This document shows positions 1 through 6,692 of a stretch of 7,407 bases of DNA, piece by piece (within the stretch, counting starts at the first letter, position 1; each line of letters starts with the position of its first letter). Position numbers and translations under genes: made by a program. The notes beneath the pieces were generated by a model that saw only the letters and a list, made by a program, of their open reading frames with translations, did no database searches and was not told where the DNA came from. The stretch is from NCBI GenBank assembly GCA_017958015.1, contig JAGDDM010000034.1, positions 1 to 7,407 of the forward strand, given 5' to 3'. The DNA is from Abditibacteriota bacterium (GTDB taxonomy: Bacteria; Armatimonadota; UBA5829).

Positions 1-36
1 AAGGGCAATAAGCAGAGTGATAAGAAGCTTTCGCAT
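1..36 (-). CDS. Fourth tandem SGNH esterase paralogue, N-terminal fragment (partial)
   Basis: Only the first 12 codons are inside the window, reading M-R-K-L-L-I-T-L-L-I-A-L from the ATG complement at 34-36 and running off the left edge. This is a short basic start followed by a hydrophobic run, the beginning of a signal peptide, and it closely resembles the MKKLLIVLLLAL start of the next esterase upstream. The preceding gene stops 2 nt before this ATG, and the AGCGAGG ribosome binding site lies inside the last codons of that gene. The same arrangement is found at the junction at 1119-1126. From this context I infer a further esterase copy. The catalytic domain is not visible, so another type of secreted protein with a similar leader remains possible. 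Confidence 0.7.
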   Translation of the reverse strand, partial: MRKLLITLLIAL

Positions 37-38
37 TT

Positions 39-1121
39 CTACCTCGCTTCAAGTTCCTTCGCCAGTAGGGCTGCTACGCAGGCGGCGTACATTCCCTGGC
101 CGTACATGTTGGGGTGGATGCCGTCGTAGGCCATACCCGTGGCGGCGCCTTGGGTGGGGCGAACCATGTCATTCGTCGCCGTGGGGTCTATAAGTATTAT
201 GTTATCGTCGCTTGAGGCGGTCACCGCTTGGGTGATTTGGGCTCTGTGGCTGCCGGAGGGGGGCACTATGAGCACCAAAACCGCGTTGGGGGCCGCCGCT
301 CGGACGCTTACCATCCACGCTTGGTAGGCGGTGAGGAAGGCGCTGTTTTCCGGGTCGTTGGTGCCCATGGAGAGCAGGATGTAGTCCGGTTCCGGATCGA
401 ACTTGCCGTTCACCAGGCGGGAAGCGGTGTAGTCGTATTTGTCCCATGTTTCCTGGAACAGGGGCCAGTCGTCCGCGCCCTTGCTGAAGCCGATGGCGTA
501 GATGCCCACCTGGCCGTATTCGCAGTTCAGGGCGGCGGCAACCATGGGCAACCAAGCGCAGCGGGCGTTGGGACCGCCGCCGGATTCAATCACGACTCCC
601 TCGGTGATGGAGTCGCCGTAGCCGATGATTCTCTTGGGTTCAATGTTTTGCGCAACGGTGACACCGTTGTCGGCCACCTCGAAGCCCTTCACGATGAGGT
701 GGCTCTTTTTGGTTTTGTAACGGCCCGAGCGAACATTGGAGGATTTGAGGTAGATAACGGCGGTGTGGTTGCCGCTTGTGAGACCGCTCGCCATGGAGAT
801 GGTGTAGGTGGTCTTGTTCGTGGCCAGCGATGCCGTTTTATAGGGGCCGTTGTCGATGGTGTACTCGATTACCGGAACCTCGCCGGTGACACCCTTGGTG
901 GCGGTGGCGTCAACCACCAAGCCGAAGGATGAGGTGCTTTTGAAAGTAATCTTGATGTAGGCGCCCGGGAGCACCGCTTCCCTGGTCGTGACGCCGCCGG
1001 AAGTGACGGTTTTCCATGTGTAGGGTGAGAAATACACGTTTTCGTCCGTCACCGGAATCGTCTTGGCGGCGAAAGAAGAGGAGGAAAGGGCCAGAAGCAG
1101 AACAATAAGAAGTTTTTTCAT
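39..1121 (-). CDS. Secreted SGNH/GDSL-type esterase, CE2-like, copy C (360 aa)
   Basis: The product is a predicted exported hydrolase of the SGNH superfamily, probably a carbohydrate O-deacylase. Residues 1-19 form a signal peptide (MKKLLIVLLLAL, then a small-residue stretch ending SFA-A). Residues about 20-150 look like a beta-sandwich N-terminal domain, and about 164-360 the SGNH domain. Visible motifs are GDSITEG with the nucleophile Ser171, GTND with Asn255 for the oxyanion hole, and DGIHP with Asp333 and His336, so the catalytic residues are complete. This two-domain order resembles carbohydrate esterase family 2 (acetyl-xylan/glucomannan deacetylases); the substrate is inference. It starts 2 nt after the stop of copy B and is followed 2 nt later by another ATG, so translational coupling is likely. 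It lacks about 8-9 residues after the Ser motif that the other two copies have. A lysophospholipase-like or other SGNH activity is not excluded. Confidence 0.9.
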   Translation of the reverse strand: MKKLLIVLLLALSSSSFAAKTIPVTDENVYFSPYTWKTVTSGGVTTREAVLPGAYIKITFKSTSSFGLVVDATATKGVTGEVPVIEYTIDNGPYKTASLATNKTTYTISMASGLTSGNHTAVIYLKSSNVRSGRYKTKKSHLIVKGFEVADNGVTVAQNIEPKRIIGYGDSITEGVVIESGGGPNARCAWLPMVAAALNCEYGQVGIYAIGFSKGADDWPLFQETWDKYDYTASRLVNGKFDPEPDYILLSMGTNDPENSAFLTAYQAWMVSVRAAAPNAVLVLIVPPSGSHRAQITQAVTASSDDNIILIDPTATNDMVRPTQGAATGMAYDGIHPNMYGQGMYAACVAALLAKELEAR

Positions 1122-1123
1122 TT

Positions 1124-2230
1124 TTACCTCGCTTCAAGTGCCTTCGACAGTCGGGCGGCTATGCCGGCGGCGTACACCGCCTGACCGTACATGTTGGGGT
1201 GGAGGGCGTCATAGGCCATACCCGTGGCGGCGCCGGCCCGAAGATGAACCTGCTCGTTTGTCTCGGGAGTGTCGATGAGGATGATATTGTCGTCGCTTGA
1301 GGCCTCAACGGCTTTGTTGATTTGGTCTCTGTGGCTGCCGGAGGGCGGCACTATGAGCACCAAAACCGCGTTGGGGGCGGCTATGCGGACCTTTTTCATC
1401 CAGCCGGCGTAGGCGGCGGTGAAGACGTCGTTGAACTTGTCGTTGGTGCCCATGGAGAGCATGATGTAGTCCGGTTCCGGGTCAAATCTGCCCTTTACGA
1501 GTCTTGATTCGTAGGCGTCGTATCTGTCCCAAGACTGTTGGAACAGAGGCCAGTCGTCCTCGCCCTTGGTGAAGCCGATGGCGCTGACTCCCACCTGTCC
1601 GTATTCGCAGTCCAGGGCGGCGGCCACTATGGGCAGCCAGGAGCAACGGGCGTTGTTCACGGCGATGTTGTCCCAGTTCGAGAGTTTGAGATAGCCGTCC
1701 ACGGCCACGCCCTCGGTAATGGAATCACCGTAGCCGATGATTGTTTTGGGTCTGACGGACTGTTCCGCGGTAACGCCGTTGTCCTCCGTCTCGAAGCCCT
1801 TCACGATAAGGTGGGACCGGGCGGAGGTGTAGCGGTTGCTCCAGAGGTAGGATGTTTTCAGATAGATGACGGCGGTGTGGACCCCGTCGGAGAGATTGTC
1901 GGCCATGGGCAGGGTGTAGACGTTGCCGTCCTTGGAGAGGAGCGCCGTCTTGAAGGGTTTGCCGTCGACGCTGTATTCTATCACCGGAACCTGCTCGGTC
2001 ATGTCCTTGGAGGCGGCGGCGTCAATCACCAGACCCAGGGAGGATGTGCCTTTGAAAGACGCTTTGATGTAGGCGCCGGGGAGCACCGCCTCACGGGCCG
2101 TCTCACCGCCGGATTTGACGGTTTTCCATGTGTAGGGTGAGAAGTAGATGTTGGGGTCCGTCACCGGAATCGTTTTAGCGAAAGCGGCGGAGGACAGAAC
2201 CAACAGAATGAGAGTGAAAAATCGTTTCAT
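1124..2230 (-). CDS. Secreted SGNH/GDSL-type esterase, CE2-like, copy B (368 aa)
   Basis: This is a close paralogue of the gene at 39-1121, with the same two-domain plan. Residues 1-18 form a signal peptide (MKRFFTLILLVLSSAAFA, then K-T-I-P-V). A beta-rich N-terminal domain is followed by the SGNH domain from about residue 163. Catalytic motifs are intact: GDSITEG with Ser170, GTND with Asn263, and DALHP with Asp341 and His344. After the Ser motif it carries a loop with W186-D187 that is shared in kind with copy A but missing from copy C. The start ATG at 2228-2230 is preceded by AAGGGGG as ribosome binding site, 13 nt after the stop of copy A. Its end overlaps the ribosome binding site of copy C. 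The protein is predicted to act outside the cytoplasmic membrane on an acylated glycan; the precise substrate cannot be read from the sequence. Confidence 0.9.
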   Translation of the reverse strand: MKRFFTLILLVLSSAAFAKTIPVTDPNIYFSPYTWKTVKSGGETAREAVLPGAYIKASFKGTSSLGLVIDAAASKDMTEQVPVIEYSVDGKPFKTALLSKDGNVYTLPMADNLSDGVHTAVIYLKTSYLWSNRYTSARSHLIVKGFETEDNGVTAEQSVRPKTIIGYGDSITEGVAVDGYLKLSNWDNIAVNNARCSWLPIVAAALDCEYGQVGVSAIGFTKGEDDWPLFQQSWDRYDAYESRLVKGRFDPEPDYIMLSMGTNDKFNDVFTAAYAGWMKKVRIAAPNAVLVLIVPPSGSHRDQINKAVEASSDDNIILIDTPETNEQVHLRAGAATGMAYDALHPNMYGQAVYAAGIAARLSKALEAR

Positions 2231-2243
2231 AATGAGCCCCCTT

Positions 2244-3350
2244 TTACTTGATTAACTTGAGCAGCTGTACCGCCACGCAGCCGGCGAACATGCCCTGACC
2301 GTATTCCGTGGGGTGCACCGCGTCGTAGGCCATTCCCGTGGGTTCGGGCGGCCGCACGGTAATCATTTCGTTCAGATTCACCGTGTCGATGTAGAGAACC
2401 TTCTTGTCCTTTTTGAAGGCGGCGGCGGCCTTTTGCAGGTTGTCCCGCTGGACGCCGGAGGGAGGAACAACGATGACGATGTAGGACTTGGGAGCGGCTT
2501 TGCGGACCGCCTTGATCCAGCCTATGTAGGCCTCCGCTTCCTTCTCGATGCGGTCGTCGTTGGTGCCCATGGCGCACATAATGTAGTCCGGCTGGGGAAC
2601 GAGCTTGCCGTCAACGAGGCGGGAGGTTTCGGCGTCGTATTTATCCCAGGTGAGGGGCAGGGGAGGAACCGCCATGTGTTCGTTTATCATGCCCTGACCG
2701 CCGGAGCCGAACTGGCCGTATTCGCAGCCTATCATCTCGCAGAGCATGGCGAACCAGGTGACTCTGGCGTTGTTGGGCTTGAGGTCGTCCCAGGTGGTGA
2801 AGAGCTCGTCCACGCCCACGCCCTCGGTGATGGAGTCGCCGAAGCCCATGGCCAGACCCGGCTTAATCTCCGGCTTTTCCGCAACGCCCCGGGCGTCCAC
2901 CTCGAAGCCCTTTATAAACAGGTGGGATTCGTGGCCTGCCCAGCGGTTGCAGCCCAGGTGGGCGGAGCGGAAGTAGACGAGAACCGTGTGGGGCTTGGAT
3001 CTGTCGAGGTTTTCGGCCAGAGGCAATGTGTAGACGTTGCCCTCGGTGGTGAGGATGAACTCTTTGAAGGCCAAGCCGTCAACGCTGTACTCTATTCGGG
3101 GACGGCCTATGTCAACCATGTCTTTCTGGGTGGTGCCGTCGATGATGAGACCCACTTCGGAAGTGTTCTTAACCACGGTTTTTACGTAGGCGCCGGGGAA
3201 AGTGGCTTCCCGGGTGGGGGTGCCGTAGGTTTTCGTGGGCTTCCAAGCGTAGGGAGCGAAGTAGACGTTTTCGTCGTCGCAGGGGATGATTTTTGCGAAG
3301 GATGGGGCGGACAGGAGTATGAGCGCCCCCAGGAGGAGAATTTTTTTCAT
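2244..3350 (-). CDS. Secreted SGNH/GDSL-type esterase, CE2-like, copy A, first of the array (368 aa)
   Basis: This is the first and most divergent member of the array. Residues 1-19 form a signal peptide (MKKILLLGALILLSAPSFA). The N-terminal domain covers about 20-155 and the SGNH domain starts near 165. Motifs are GDSITEG with Ser173, GTND with Asn264, and DAVHP with Asp343 and His346. Around the second conserved block it reads FGSGGQGM where the other copies read VG-x-x-AIGF, so the active-site surroundings differ. It contains more cysteines (24, 134, 204, 209, 259, 358). I place the start at 3350 because it gives a clean signal peptide and has GGAAAGG upstream. An in-frame ATG at 3383 has no ribosome binding site and would put a polar segment ahead of the leader. 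A terminator hairpin separates it from murI upstream, and no strong promoter is visible, so transcription may come from read-through or a weak AT-rich element at about 3381-3396. Confidence 0.9.
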   Translation of the reverse strand: MKKILLLGALILLSAPSFAKIIPCDDENVYFAPYAWKPTKTYGTPTREATFPGAYVKTVVKNTSEVGLIIDGTTQKDMVDIGRPRIEYSVDGLAFKEFILTTEGNVYTLPLAENLDRSKPHTVLVYFRSAHLGCNRWAGHESHLFIKGFEVDARGVAEKPEIKPGLAMGFGDSITEGVGVDELFTTWDDLKPNNARVTWFAMLCEMIGCEYGQFGSGGQGMINEHMAVPPLPLTWDKYDAETSRLVDGKLVPQPDYIMCAMGTNDDRIEKEAEAYIGWIKAVRKAAPKSYIVIVVPPSGVQRDNLQKAAAAFKKDKKVLYIDTVNLNEMITVRPPEPTGMAYDAVHPTEYGQGMFAGCVAVQLLKLIK

Positions 3351-3383
3351 GACGGGCCTTTCCGCCGCGGAATTGCGCGGCAT

Positions 3384-3416
3384 ATATAAAATAAAATGCC
3401 GCGCTGAGGCGGCATT
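3384..3416 (-). terminator. Probable intrinsic terminator of the amidase-GerMN-murI operon
   Basis: An 8-bp perfect stem (AATGCCGC paired with GCGGCATT, loop of 6 nt) occupies 3395-3416, starting 9 nt beyond the murI stop codon. On the minus strand it is followed by TTATTTTATATA, a T-rich but interrupted tract. Position and orientation fit termination of murI transcription. The interrupted T-tract suggests that some read-through into the esterase array is possible. On the plus strand the hairpin is followed by only GTTTT, and no plus-strand gene ends here. Confidence 0.7.
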
Positions 3417-3424
3417 GTTTTCCC

Positions 3425-4216
3425 TTAGAGGGTTACGTATTTGACGGCATGAATCTCTTCGCCGAGAAATTCGCTGCCCAGTGTGAGGAAGTTTTTGTTT
3501 TCGCCGCTGGCGTAAAATTTGTCGCCTGTTTTTTCGGCGGAGAGAAGATCCAGGCGTTCCAATGTTTGCTTGAGGTATGACGCCGCTTCTTCCGCGGGGT
3601 TGATGAGTTTCGCTTTGGGCGCCGCCGCTCTTACGGCGTCCGCGAGGAAGGGGTAGTGAGTGCAGCCCAGAACGATGGTGCCGCAATCCGCCTTTGTTAG
3701 GGGCTCGGCGTATTCCCGGGCGGCTTCCATGGCTTCCGGTGAGTGGGTTTTGCCCGCCTCCACCAAGGGGACGAACCTGGGGCAGCCCACGCCGAATACG
3801 GGGATTTCGGGCGCCAGCTTGGCTATTTCCGCGTCGTAGGCTTTGCTTTTGATGGTGCCGGTGGTGGCAAGAACTCCCACGGGTTTTCCGGCGGCGGCGG
3901 CCACGGCGGCTTTGGCGCCGGACTTAATCATGCCGATGACCGGAATGCGGGGGAACCGTTCCCGAACCGTGTCCATGGCCACGGCGCTGGATACGTTGCA
4001 GGCCATGACGATGGCTTTTGCGCCCCGGGAGACCAGAAACTCGGATATGGCAAGGGCGAAGGATCTTATTTCGGAATAGGGCCTCTCGCCGTAGGGCACG
4101 TGGGCGAAGTCGGCGAAGTAGGCCACGGATTCTTCGGGCAGGACTTTCAGTATTTCGGAGGCTACGCTCAGACCGCCCATGCCCGAGTCGAATACGCCGA
4201 TGGGTGAGTTGTTCAT
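3425..4216 (-). CDS. murI: Glutamate racemase
   Basis: This cytoplasmic enzyme interconverts L- and D-glutamate and supplies D-Glu for peptidoglycan stem peptides. At 263 aa it has the usual length for the family. The N-terminal FDSGMGGLSV motif (Asp10, Ser11) and the YFADFAHVPYGERP segment are typical. The two catalytic cysteines are Cys73 in MACNVSSA and Cys185 in GCTHYP, with His187 next to the second and a Glu at 153 in the VPLVEAG segment. The usual CNT of the first cysteine motif is CNV here (Thr to Val at 75), a departure at a position that normally helps bind substrate. The start at 4216 lies 2 nt after the GerMN stop and has no clear Shine-Dalgarno sequence, so translation probably depends on coupling to the gene upstream. 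It is the last gene of a peptidoglycan-related operon and is followed by a hairpin terminator. Confidence 0.95.
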   Translation of the reverse strand: MNNSPIGVFDSGMGGLSVASEILKVLPEESVAYFADFAHVPYGERPYSEIRSFALAISEFLVSRGAKAIVMACNVSSAVAMDTVRERFPRIPVIGMIKSGAKAAVAAAAGKPVGVLATTGTIKSKAYDAEIAKLAPEIPVFGVGCPRFVPLVEAGKTHSPEAMEAAREYAEPLTKADCGTIVLGCTHYPFLADAVRAAAPKAKLINPAEEAASYLKQTLERLDLLSAEKTGDKFYASGENKNFLTLGSEFLGEEIHAVKYVTL

Positions 4217-4218
4217 AT

Positions 4219-4839
4219 CTACGGCTTGTCCGTATCGTCCGCGAGAAGCGTGTTGACCGGCTCAACCGGGTCGAAGAGCTCGAAGTGGCCGCCGATTGTC
4301 TCCGCGTCCCTGCCCTCGATGAGAATCTTTACCTTTTTCACGTTCGGATTGCTGTTTTTCACCACCGTGTGGGCGATGGCGTTGATTGTGAGGGCCTCCA
4401 TTTCGGAGCCGCCGCTGAAGTTGTCGCTGATGGCTTCGTTGAAGTCCACATAGGCCACGTCTCCCTTTACGGATATGGGGGATATGAGCTCCGTGTCCTT
4501 GGGGATGAGGGCTTCGCTTTCGCCGGCTTTGCCGGATTTGAGAAGCACCTTAAGGGCGAAGTCCGCCTTGGGCTCGTCCTCGGAGGAGGGGGGCACCGCC
4601 ACTTCCGTGGGGGCCAGTTTTATGCCCGTGGGAGTGGTCTCGGCCATGTAGACGATGACTTTGGGAGCGTCGGCGGGAGCCTTTTCCGCGGTCATTTCCG
4701 CGGAGGTGGCTTTGGGCGCGGGTTTCGCGTTCTTGTGGGTTTCGGTGTAATACCGTATTCCCGCGGCGAGGACGGCGCAGATAACGGCTACGGCGATTAT
4801 GATAAGCGCGGATTTGTTTTTCTTTGTTTTCTTGGACAT
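4219..4839 (-). CDS. Membrane-anchored GerMN-domain protein (206 aa)
   Basis: Residues 1-10 are highly basic (MSKKTKKNKS) and are followed by one hydrophobic segment at about 11-28, giving a single-pass anchor with the rest outside. Residues 30-90 are a low-complexity Ala/Pro/Glu linker. Residues about 91-190 match the GerMN (sporulation/spore-germination GerM-type) fold: LIPKDTELIS, VAYVDFNEA, NFSGGSEMEALTINAIAHTV, and ILIEGRDAETIGGHFE. GerMN domains are known from envelope and sporulation proteins, and their biochemical role is not settled. In this operon, between an amidase and murI, I infer an accessory role in peptidoglycan remodelling or septation. The strong ribosome binding site GAGGAGG at 4845-4851 fixes the start. 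The cysteine at residue 21 lies inside the membrane segment and is not a lipobox, so it is not a lipoprotein. Confidence 0.88.
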   Translation of the reverse strand: MSKKTKKNKSALIIIAVAVICAVLAAGIRYYTETHKNAKPAPKATSAEMTAEKAPADAPKVIVYMAETTPTGIKLAPTEVAVPPSSEDEPKADFALKVLLKSGKAGESEALIPKDTELISPISVKGDVAYVDFNEAISDNFSGGSEMEALTINAIAHTVVKNSNPNVKKVKILIEGRDAETIGGHFELFDPVEPVNTLLADDTDKP

Positions 4840-4844
4840 GACTG

Positions 4845-4851
4845 CCTCCTC
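4845..4851 (-). promoter_or_regulatory. Strong ribosome binding site of the GerMN gene
   Basis: The minus strand reads GAGGAGG here, 5 nt before the ATG at 4837-4839. It lies in the 21-nt gap after the amidase stop. It is the strongest Shine-Dalgarno match in the operon and contrasts with the missing one at murI. Confidence 0.75.
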
Positions 4852-4860
4852 GGTAAATCT

Positions 4861-6534
4861 TTATTCCGAAACGCTGCCCGTGTAGGCCTTTATGGCGTCG
4901 GCCACGGCCCGGGCAAGGGTCTGCTGATAGTCCGGGTTTTGGAGTTTGGCGGCGTCGCTTGAGTTGTTGATGTATCCGCACTCGATGAGGACTCCCGGAA
5001 TGGAGGATGTGTTGAGGCGCCGCAGTACCGCGAGGCCGATGCCGTAGAGGGATTTGTCGCTGCGGGCGCCTTTGTCGGTCATACCTGTGTAGGAGCAAAT
5101 GCGGTTTTGAATCATCTTCGCCAGCTCCCGGCAGTCGCGCCGGTTCATGTGGTAGTATGTCTCCACGCCGGTGGCGGAGTTGCGGGAGGTGTTGGAGTTG
5201 CAGTGGATGCTGATGAAGAAGTCCGCGTTTTTGTTTATGGCAACGTCGGGGCGGGCGTAGAGACCCATTTCCGCGTCTCTGGTGCGGGTGAGCACGGCGT
5301 GGACGCCCATTTTCTCAAGCTCCTCCGCCAGAGCCTTGGCTATTTGGAGATTGATGGTCTTTTCCTGAAGACCGTTGCCCACGGCTCCCGTGTCCTTGCC
5401 GCCGTGACCGGGGTCGATGACCACGGTTTTGCCGCCTACTTCCGCGGTGCCTATCTTAATCATAATGGACGCGGAGGTGGCGATGGGCTGGGAGACCATT
5501 ACCTGGCGGTTGGTGAGAATCGTCACGGTGTCGCCGTTCACCACGTAGCCGCTGACAAAGCCGTGGCTGCCGGTGATGTTCTTCATGTCCGAGGGAACGG
5601 AGCCCTTGGGGAACTTAACGGTAACCTGGGTGCGGTTTTCGTTGGCCTCAACCTCCGCGGTGCCTTCGCCGGAACAGGTGAACACCAGATTGAAGGCGCT
5701 GGGGTTGAGGGGGTCGATGAAACCCCGATATATTCGGAAGGGCTGGGTTTGGAGTTTAAGGTCCTCTTCCTTTTCCTTTTCTTTGCTGTTGAAAGAGTTT
5801 ACGGAGGGAGCCTTGACGGTTGATTTCGTCTCCGTCAGGATGTTCGCGGGCTGCGGCGCCGACTTCGGCGCGGCGGCGGCTATTTTGGAGGCGTTGGGAC
5901 CCATGGCGAGTTTAATCTTGGAGTCCCGGGACTCGCCCACAAGGGAGTAGGGGATTTTGTCTTTGAGGTCCACAACCACTCTGGCCGTGGATTCGTCCTG
6001 CTGGCCCACCCGGGCCTGAATGATATTGCCCTCGCCGATGTGAACGGTGTCCGCGGCGCCGTCGTTTTTGACGCCCACGAAATCCAGGATAATCTTTTTG
6101 CCGCTTTCCCAGTAGGTGACCTTTGTCTGAGCCGGGAAAGTGAGGTTTACGGTGAGAACGTCCTTGTCGTAGCCCACGGACTTCAAAAGGGCGTTGGCGG
6201 TGTATGTGGAGGTGCCTTTGTTCCATGCGGTACGGGCGCCCACTTTGTTGAACACGTCGTTTGCCGCCAACATCTTCTTGCCGTCAACGGATTTCAGGGG
6301 AATCTCGACGTGTTTGCCGGAGGCTGTGGTGAAAGTTGCCTTGTCGGATTTTATGTTTATGTTCGCGGCGTCCACCTCCGTGAGAATGGTGGTGGGGGCC
6401 CACACGGTTTTGCCGTCCCATACGCCGAGAATCTCCCGGCTGCCCAACATTATGTGGGCGGGAGCGGCCCAAAGCGCCGCTGTCAGCAACATGAGAGCCG
6501 CGGACAGAGCGGAAATTTTATGTAACTTACTCAT
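4861..6534 (-). CDS. Exported N-acetylmuramoyl-L-alanine amidase with AMIN-type domains (557 aa)
   Basis: This zinc amidase cleaves the bond between MurNAc and L-Ala of peptidoglycan and would act outside the cytoplasmic membrane. Residues 1-24 form a signal peptide (hydrophobic core about 8-22, then WAAPA). Residues about 28-115 resemble the beta-rich copper-amine-oxidase-N-like or AMIN-associated region. About 117-211 and 262-362 look like two AMIN-type targeting domains, linked by an acidic and basic stretch near 249-260. The Amidase_3 catalytic domain covers about 370-552: His377 in DPGHGG, Glu391 in LQEK, His444 in SIHCN and catalytic Glu518 in IECGYINN. With all zinc ligands and the catalytic Glu present it should be active. 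It is much longer than E. coli AmiC (about 417 aa), through the extra N-terminal domains. It heads the operon with GerMN and murI. I withhold a symbol because amiA/B/C assignment cannot be made from this alone. Confidence 0.93.
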   Translation of the reverse strand: MSKLHKISALSAALMLLTAALWAAPAHIMLGSREILGVWDGKTVWAPTTILTEVDAANINIKSDKATFTTASGKHVEIPLKSVDGKKMLAANDVFNKVGARTAWNKGTSTYTANALLKSVGYDKDVLTVNLTFPAQTKVTYWESGKKIILDFVGVKNDGAADTVHIGEGNIIQARVGQQDESTARVVVDLKDKIPYSLVGESRDSKIKLAMGPNASKIAAAAPKSAPQPANILTETKSTVKAPSVNSFNSKEKEKEEDLKLQTQPFRIYRGFIDPLNPSAFNLVFTCSGEGTAEVEANENRTQVTVKFPKGSVPSDMKNITGSHGFVSGYVVNGDTVTILTNRQVMVSQPIATSASIMIKIGTAEVGGKTVVIDPGHGGKDTGAVGNGLQEKTINLQIAKALAEELEKMGVHAVLTRTRDAEMGLYARPDVAINKNADFFISIHCNSNTSRNSATGVETYYHMNRRDCRELAKMIQNRICSYTGMTDKGARSDKSLYGIGLAVLRRLNTSSIPGVLIECGYINNSSDAAKLQNPDYQQTLARAVADAIKAYTGSVSE

Positions 6535-6564
6535 AGGGTTTGTCTCCGTGGTCGTTAACTGAAA

Positions 6565-6580
6565 GTCGGAAAAAACCGAC
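6565..6580 (-). other. Small hairpin in the amidase 5' leader
   Basis: A perfect 5-bp inverted repeat, GTCGG and CCGAC, encloses six A residues (six T on the transcribed minus strand sense). It sits just downstream of the predicted minus-strand promoter, so it would form the extreme 5' end of the amidase mRNA. It might stabilise the transcript or be a regulatory site; either is inference. Confidence 0.4.
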
Positions 6581-6591
6581 GGACATACACT

Positions 6592-6620
6592 ATAATACTA
6601 TTTTATACAAAATCGCGCAA
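6592..6620 (-). promoter_or_regulatory. Possible promoter of the amidase operon
   Basis: On the minus strand, TTGCGC (6615-6620) and TATTAT (6592-6597) are separated by 17 nt, leading to an expected start near 6585 and a leader of about 50 nt. The -10 element is good but the -35 element matches the consensus at only three of six positions. The surrounding region is AT-rich, so other pairs are conceivable. Confidence 0.45.
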
Positions 6621-6641
6621 AAATGCAAATTTTATGTGAAT

Positions 6642-6671
6642 TTGACAGCAAGGAGTGTGATTATATATAAT
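6642..6671 (+). promoter_or_regulatory. Perfect-consensus sigma70-type promoter of the glycosyltransferase
   Basis: TTGACA at 6642-6647 and TATAAT at 6666-6671 both match the consensus exactly, with 18 nt between them. Transcription would begin near 6678, giving a leader of about 28 nt before the codon at 6706. This is the most convincing promoter in the window and it supports a gene that starts close to 6706. Confidence 0.8.
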
Positions 6672-6692
6672 AAATATAAGTGTTTAAGCGTT

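Noticed and set aside
2313..3389. Long plus-strand open frame (358 codons) opposite the first esterase
   Set aside because: It is an antisense shadow of a GC-rich gene, rich in Gly, Val and His with no recognisable motif or ribosome binding site. The same holds for plus-strand frames at 228-932, 1538-2140, 4018-4962 and 5107-5823.
2244..3686. A longer reading frame for the first esterase, extending upstream to 3686 or to an ATG at 3383
   Set aside because: The extension overlaps murI in another frame, is low-quality Arg/Ser-rich sequence, and would bury the signal peptide. The ATG at 3383 has no ribosome binding site. The MKK start at 3350 has GGAAAGG and a clean leader.
4755..4810. Possible lipoprotein lipobox around Cys21 of the GerMN protein
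   Set aside because: The residues before the Cys (A-V-I) do not fit the lipobox, and the Cys lies in the middle of the hydrophobic segment, so a simple membrane anchor fits better.
6591..6596. A second TATAAT on the plus strand
   Set aside because: No -35 element sits at a suitable distance upstream, and the sequence is explained by the minus-strand -10 element that it overlaps.
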